Shown here piece by piece: positions 60,544-64,000 of a stretch of DNA of 64,000 bases. The stretch's first letter is position 1. Each line of letters begins with the position of its first letter. A model generated the notes under the pieces. The model ran no database searches and was not told where the DNA came from. It worked only from the letters and a program-made list of their open reading frames with translations. Source of the DNA: Actinomycetota bacterium. Its GTDB lineage: Bacteria; Actinomycetota; Acidimicrobiia; IMCC26256; PALSA-610. Location: NCBI GenBank assembly GCA_005779395.1, contig SXJP01000017.1:184329-248328 (forward strand). Reading direction: 5' to 3'. A program made the translations under genes and the position numbers.

Positions 60544-61041
60544 TTACGCGTTCGAGCGCAAACCAAGTTGGTCGAAACGTGCGCCCATGTCTTCGATGCC
60601 AAGGCCTAATACCGCTGCGAGGACGCGGAGGTCGTCCCGACGAATGGTTAGCTGACGGCCATTGAAATCCTGGCGTTCAAGCTGGATAGTGCTCGCGTAG
60701 CGGGAAAGGATTACGGCTTCCGGGTCATCGAGTTCGTGGAGACGCACCAGATCGACGGTGTAGCCGGAAGCGAGTTCTGCCGCTGGCCTGCGCTCGCCGA
60801 TAGATAAGTCGATTTCGGACTCTGTGACGCGTGGCAAAAGTTGATCCGGCGGCACCTCATAAATCTCTGACAGACGTAGGAGCCGTGGAACAGAGATAGC
60901 TCGCTCGCCACGTTCGTATGCACCGAGTACGGATGCCTTGAATTCGTCGGTCGACCTGGCCTCGACATCGTGTAGCGAGAGGCTCTTTTGGCGACGGATA
61001 GCGCGAAGTCGCTCGCCTACCTTTGCACCGGAATTTGCCAA
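60544..61041 (-). CDS. bldD: BldD-like transcriptional regulator with cyclic-di-GMP signature
   Basis: A 165-residue regulator: an Xre-type HTH at residues 8-70 (VGERLRAIRRQKSLSLHDVE, VLGAYERGERAISVPRL) and a C-terminal domain carrying RQD (123-125), eight residues, then RRDD (134-137). This matches RxD-x8-RxxD, the signature by which Streptomyces BldD binds a cyclic-di-GMP tetramer and then DNA. The start is TTG 61041, chosen because AAGGAG stands 7 bases upstream; GTG 61068 is possible but has no such signal. It lies between rsmE and phoH. The inverted repeat at 61121-61143 is in its upstream region. Whether it controls development here is unknown. Confidence 0.85.
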   Translation of the reverse strand: MANSGAKVGERLRAIRRQKSLSLHDVEARSTDEFKASVLGAYERGERAISVPRLLRLSEIYEVPPDQLLPRVTESEIDLSIGERRPAAELASGYTVDLVRLHELDDPEAVILSRYASTIQLERQDFNGRQLTIRRDDLRVLAAVLGLGIEDMGARFDQLGLRSNA

Positions 61042-61120
61042 TTGCGTGCTCCTTGGCGTCGTTCTCACACTTGTCTATCGGCAACTTACCATTACTCTGA
61101 GTGAACTGCGATGACCCTTC

Positions 61121-61143
61121 GTGCGTTATTTTCTCTAACGCAC
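61121..61143. promoter_or_regulatory. Inverted repeat GTGCGTTA-N7-TAACGCAC upstream of bldD-like gene
   Basis: Perfect 8-bp half-sites spaced by seven bases, in the 157-bp region (61042-61198) between rsmE and the bldD-like gene. It is 80 bp before the start and may be an operator (autoregulation is known for BldD, though the motif is not the Streptomyces BldD box) or a terminator stem for rsmE; no T-run follows. Nothing else is recognised in this region. Confidence 0.45.
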
Positions 61144-61198
61144 AGCGCAAAGTCGACCACTGAGAGCGCAAATTCCCGACAATTATTAGCCGTTTTGA

Positions 61199-61930
61199 CT
61201 ACACGAGTGCACGCACGGTCGCTACGAGTGGCGCGGTTTCCGCGCGGAGGACGTAGTCGCCGAGCGACCAACTTCGGGCGCCAATAGAGGCAAAGTAGCC
61301 ACGTTCCGTGGCTTCGATCCCGCCTTCAGGGCCCGAAACAATCGTCACCGCACTCCCGGGCTCTATCGCATCGATTGCCGAAAGGTCCCCATCGTGCGCC
61401 GCGACCAACAAGTTTTCGATTTCGGTAAGTGACTCAATGCCAGCCACATGCCACACCGTCGGGAGCCATGCCCGCCTCGATTGCATCGCGCCGGCCCTAA
61501 CCGCTGCCTCTAAACGTGCCTTCAGTCGGCCTGCGCCTAACGCATCTAGGCGCACTACAGATCGGGCCATCTGTAATGGTCGGATCCCCGAAACGCCTAG
61601 CTCGGTTAGGTGCATCGCAACGTTTTCGAGTTTCGTCCCCTTCGACAGTGCTGCGGCGATCGTGACTTCGCGGTTCGCAAGAGTTTCGAAGTGTGCCTCG
61701 GCGACCGCCGCTATTTCAAGTGTGCCACTCGTTACGCCAGTCACTATGTATCGCCGCCAGTTGCCAACTCCGTCAGCGACAGTTAGATGCTCGCGTAGGC
61801 GCAGCCTTCGGACCCTTTGCAAATGATGGCCGTCTTCACCGTCGATACGGAGTTCGGTTTCGAGCCCAATCCCACGAACAACCAAGTGGGCAGCAACACC
61901 GACTTCGTGAGCGGGACTCGTCGGGATCAT
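61199..61930 (-). CDS. rsmE: 16S rRNA (uracil1498-N3)-methyltransferase RsmE
   Basis: A 243-residue SPOUT-class methyltransferase, modifying U1498 in the decoding region of 16S rRNA. It has an N-terminal PUA-like part (DGEDGHHLQRVRRLRLREHL) and the knotted SAM-binding domain with LSKGTKLENVAMHLTELGV, ERSVVR-like MARSVVRLD, VSGPEGGIEATERGYF and SLGDYVLRAETAPLVA. ATG 61930 overlaps the dnaJ stop by 4 bp. Normal length and usual neighbour of dnaJ. Confidence 0.95.
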   Translation of the reverse strand: MIPTSPAHEVGVAAHLVVRGIGLETELRIDGEDGHHLQRVRRLRLREHLTVADGVGNWRRYIVTGVTSGTLEIAAVAEAHFETLANREVTIAAALSKGTKLENVAMHLTELGVSGIRPLQMARSVVRLDALGAGRLKARLEAAVRAGAMQSRRAWLPTVWHVAGIESLTEIENLLVAAHDGDLSAIDAIEPGSAVTIVSGPEGGIEATERGYFASIGARSWSLGDYVLRAETAPLVATVRALV

Positions 61931-63045
61931 CTATCGCCGAAAGCCGAACGCAGTCTCGAAAAAATTCCTTCGCGTGGTTCGTCAACGAGTTCCCCTCGCA
62001 GCTCCGCGAACTGAGCGAGCAAGTCAGCTTGCTCAGCGTTGAGCCTCGTCGGAACTTCGACATCGAGATGCACATGGAGATCGCCACGCCTGCCCGTCCG
62101 CAACGAAGGGACGCCCCGGCCCTTGATCTTGATTATGTGACCACCCTGAGTTCCCGGAGCGACTATTACTTCTTCGTTGCCGTCGATCGTAGAAATGTTG
62201 AGAGTGATCCCTAATGCCGCCTGCGTCATCGCGATTCGCTGTGCCATATGCAGATCGTCGCCGTCGCGCTCAAAACGATCGTGCGGACGGACTCGGATAG
62301 TCACATAAAGATCGCCACTCGCCCCGCCCCGCTGTGCGGCCGGACCACGCCCGGACAGACGCAGGCGCTGGCCGTTATCGATACCGGCAGGAACATCTAC
62401 AGGCAAATGAACCGTGTCCCGAACACGCCCCTCGCCACGGCACGTGGCGCATGGAGCTGGAATCGTCTGCCCTGTCCCTGCGCACGTTTCACACGGACCG
62501 GCGGTAACGATCTGGCCGAGAATCGAGCGACGCATCATCCGCACTTCGCCACTACCAGAACACGCAGAGCATCGTTGTGGGAATGTGCCCTGCTGGCACC
62601 CGTTACCGCCGCAATCTTCGCAGGCGACTTGCAGGTTGAGGTCGAGTTCGTGCGTTGCGCCTGCTGCTGCTTGTTCGAGTGTCAGGTCGAGGACATACTC
62701 CGCATCGGGGCCGCGCCTCGGGCCACCTCCGCCGCCACCAAAGCCTGAACCACCGAAGAATGCGCCGAACAGGTCGTTTAGTCCGAAACCGTCTGCTGGC
62801 CCGCCTCCGCCGCCGCTGTTATCTGGGCCGAACATGTCGTAACGACGGCGTTTTTCTGGATCGCTTAGTGCCTCATATGCGACCGAGACTTCTTTGAAAT
62901 GCTCAGCAGAAGACGCATCATTTTGGTTCGCGTCTGGGTGATACTTGCGCGCCAAAGCCCGGTAGGCACGCTTGATCTGATCGTCTGTGGCATTGCGATC
63001 GACGCCAAGCACTTCGTAGAAATCTCGGGGAGTAGCAGTGGGCAT
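61927..63045 (-). CDS. dnaJ: Chaperone protein DnaJ
   Basis: A 372-residue class A Hsp40. J-domain with intact HPD (ALARKYHPDANQ), Gly-rich linker (about 75-110), zinc-finger domain with four repeats (CEDCGGNG, CSACSGSG, CETCAGTG, CATCRGEG) and two C-terminal substrate domains (LPVDVPAGIDNGQRLRLSGRG in part). It follows hrcA by 7 bp, so this is the hrcA-linked DnaJ2 type of Actinobacteria. ATG 63045. Contrast with the HPD-less J-like protein at 46710-47762. Confidence 0.97.
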   Translation of the reverse strand: MPTATPRDFYEVLGVDRNATDDQIKRAYRALARKYHPDANQNDASSAEHFKEVSVAYEALSDPEKRRRYDMFGPDNSGGGGGPADGFGLNDLFGAFFGGSGFGGGGGGPRRGPDAEYVLDLTLEQAAAGATHELDLNLQVACEDCGGNGCQQGTFPQRCSACSGSGEVRMMRRSILGQIVTAGPCETCAGTGQTIPAPCATCRGEGRVRDTVHLPVDVPAGIDNGQRLRLSGRGPAAQRGGASGDLYVTIRVRPHDRFERDGDDLHMAQRIAMTQAALGITLNISTIDGNEEVIVAPGTQGGHIIKIKGRGVPSLRTGRRGDLHVHLDVEVPTRLNAEQADLLAQFAELRGELVDEPREGIFSRLRSAFGDR

Positions 63046-63052
63046 TCGAACC

Positions 63053-64000
63053 TCAGCTCGGGAGAGACCTTGAAAGTTGCGCCGAGATGGTCGCGACCGC
63101 AGCTTGGGCCTGTCGATAATCCATTCGGGTCGGGCCGAGTACGCCGATCGTTCCCGCAGCCTGACCTTCGACGAGATAAGGCGCTAGCACAAGTGAACAC
63201 TCAGCAAGGTCGGCGCGTTCGGACTCAGCACCTATACGAACCGTGAGGCCGGGACCAAGCAATTCGCGAAGTACTGCTACAACAACGACCTGATGCTCGA
63301 GCAGTTCGTACAAGCGGGTTAGTTGCGCAGGCGACGTGAAACCCGCGCTGTCAGCAGCGAGTTTGCTCGCTCCACCGATGAATACAGACTCAGCTTTCGT
63401 TGTGGAATGGGCCTTCAGAGCAGCCACGGCAGCGGTCAAAACCGTTTCGGCGAGTGTTGGTTGATGCGAAATCGCTGGGGCGACCTGTTGCAAATCAGCC
63501 AACGGCTTGTCATTGCCAGCTGACCGCAGTTTAATCGTTGCGTCGTCGATGTCAGCTTGAGTGACGTCCTTTTCGAATGCAAGCGTCTCTTTCACGACAG
63601 TCCCGTTAGACAAGACCGCTACGGCGAGCACGACCCTCGGCTGAAGCGGTACGAGTTGCACACTCCGAAGTGTGGCGACATCGGATTGTGGGCCAACCAC
63701 GACGGCGGCATGGTCGGTGATGCGCGCTAGCAGCTGGCTCGTCTCGTGCAAAAGGTCGTCGACAACGCGCGTTGTTGAAGTGAAGAATTCAGCCACTTCG
63801 CGTTTTTGCGGATTAGAGAGTTGTGTCGAGCCAGCGAAGTGATCGACAAAAAATCTGTAGCCCTTGTCTGTGGGGATACGACCCGCAGATGTGTGCGGGT
63901 GTGTTATGTAGCCCTCGCGCTCTAACGCCCCCATGTCGTTGCGGACCGTCGCTGCGGACACTCCGAGTTCTTGAGTTTGGACGAGTGTCTGGCTACCGAC
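63053..64000 (-). CDS. hrcA: Heat-inducible transcription repressor HrcA, 5' end missing
   Basis: HrcA represses heat-shock operons by binding CIRCE elements. The frame runs through the window end (in-frame residues upstream of the GTG at 63961 read VGSQTLVQTQELGVSAATVR, the normal winged-helix DNA-binding segment), so about 20-30 N-terminal residues are missing and the GTG is internal. Seen: RNDMGALEREGYITHPHTSAGRIPTDKGYRFFVD in the first domain, then the GAF-like core, and the C-terminal IGVLGPTRMDYRQAQAAV (Gly-Pro-Thr-Arg-Met block). Stop 7 bp before dnaJ. The CIRCE site itself, if any, would lie outside. Confidence 0.95.
   Translation of the reverse strand, partial: VGSQTLVQTQELGVSAATVRNDMGALEREGYITHPHTSAGRIPTDKGYRFFVDHFAGSTQLSNPQKREVAEFFTSTTRVVDDLLHETSQLLARITDHAAVVVGPQSDVATLRSVQLVPLQPRVVLAVAVLSNGTVVKETLAFEKDVTQADIDDATIKLRSAGNDKPLADLQQVAPAISHQPTLAETVLTAAVAALKAHSTTKAESVFIGGASKLAADSAGFTSPAQLTRLYELLEHQVVVVAVLRELLGPGLTVRIGAESERADLAECSLVLAPYLVEGQAAGTIGVLGPTRMDYRQAQAAVATISAQLSRSLPS

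Noticed and set aside
1..64000. CRISPR array, insertion sequence, prophage or biosynthetic cluster
   Set aside because: No regularly spaced repeats, transposase, integrase, capsid, NRPS or PKS genes were found while reading through; the window is ordinary chromosome with a moderately accessory middle part.

Overview
The window looks like a chromosomal piece of an actinobacterium, most probably of the class Acidimicrobiia (Ilumatobacter-like freshwater or marine lineages). The reasons are a WhiB-family regulator, a BldD-like regulator, actinobacterial order of housekeeping genes (hrcA-dnaJ-rsmE-phoH-ybeY-corC-era, recO-uppS, glyQS, dgt-dnaG-rpoD), caa3-type oxidase genes with CtaG and a small subunit IV, and a Gram-positive-style Tad pilus locus without secretin. 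Base composition seems moderately GC-rich (judged by eye, not computed). I saw no insertion sequence, prophage, CRISPR array or rRNA gene.

Layout. 1-2918: 3' part of a giant NAD-glutamate dehydrogenase, then a convergent thiolase and an endonuclease/exonuclease/phosphatase-fold protein (2944-4861). 4889-11280 (minus): a compact Tad pilus operon cpaB-tadZ-tadA-tadB-tadC-flp-tadE-like-tadE-tadG, nearly all genes overlapping by 4 bp and several using GTG or TTG starts; it has a strong sigma70-type promoter at 11363-11392. It includes a 54-codon prepilin gene (6098-6262) that is easily missed. 11499-14370: a small HTH protein coupled to an SDR, an unknown protein and a luciferase-like monooxygenase. 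14502-15380: tRNA-Val, then a WhiB7-like regulator whose leader contains a candidate small ORF, an intrinsic terminator and a competing pairing. 15412-19053: a minus-strand run of two inositol-monophosphatase-family enzymes, fdhD, mobA, an unknown membrane protein and a pterin carbinolamine dehydratase. 19100-25935: DUF971 protein, MFS exporter, a PAS-GGDEF-EAL protein and a divergent 1164-residue cyclase-ATPase-TPR regulator.

25937-39222 is a carbohydrate-oriented, more accessory region: two GH4 glycosidases (one interrupted by an in-frame amber codon), a RidA-like protein, an alpha/beta-hydrolase esterase, a membrane GGDEF-EAL protein linked to an orphan solute-binding lipoprotein, an orphan secreted protein, a GH29 fucosidase, a DUF1876 protein and a zinc alcohol dehydrogenase. 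39319-64000 is entirely minus strand and housekeeping: two tRNAs, rpoD, dnaG, dgt, ppdK, a degenerate J-domain/RDD membrane protein, glyQS, recO, uppS, the oxidase cluster (cupredoxin, ctaG, subunit IV, ctaE, ctaD, ctaC with fused cytochrome c), era, corC-like, ybeY, phoH, a BldD-like regulator with the cyclic-di-GMP signature, rsmE, dnaJ and the start-less hrcA.

How the parts connect: two composite GGDEF-EAL enzymes, a class III cyclase and a BldD-type cyclic-di-GMP receptor point to second-messenger control, plausibly of pili and development. The WhiB7 leader points to ribosome-sensed control of an antibiotic-response regulator that should act with the sigma factor encoded at 39633-41090.
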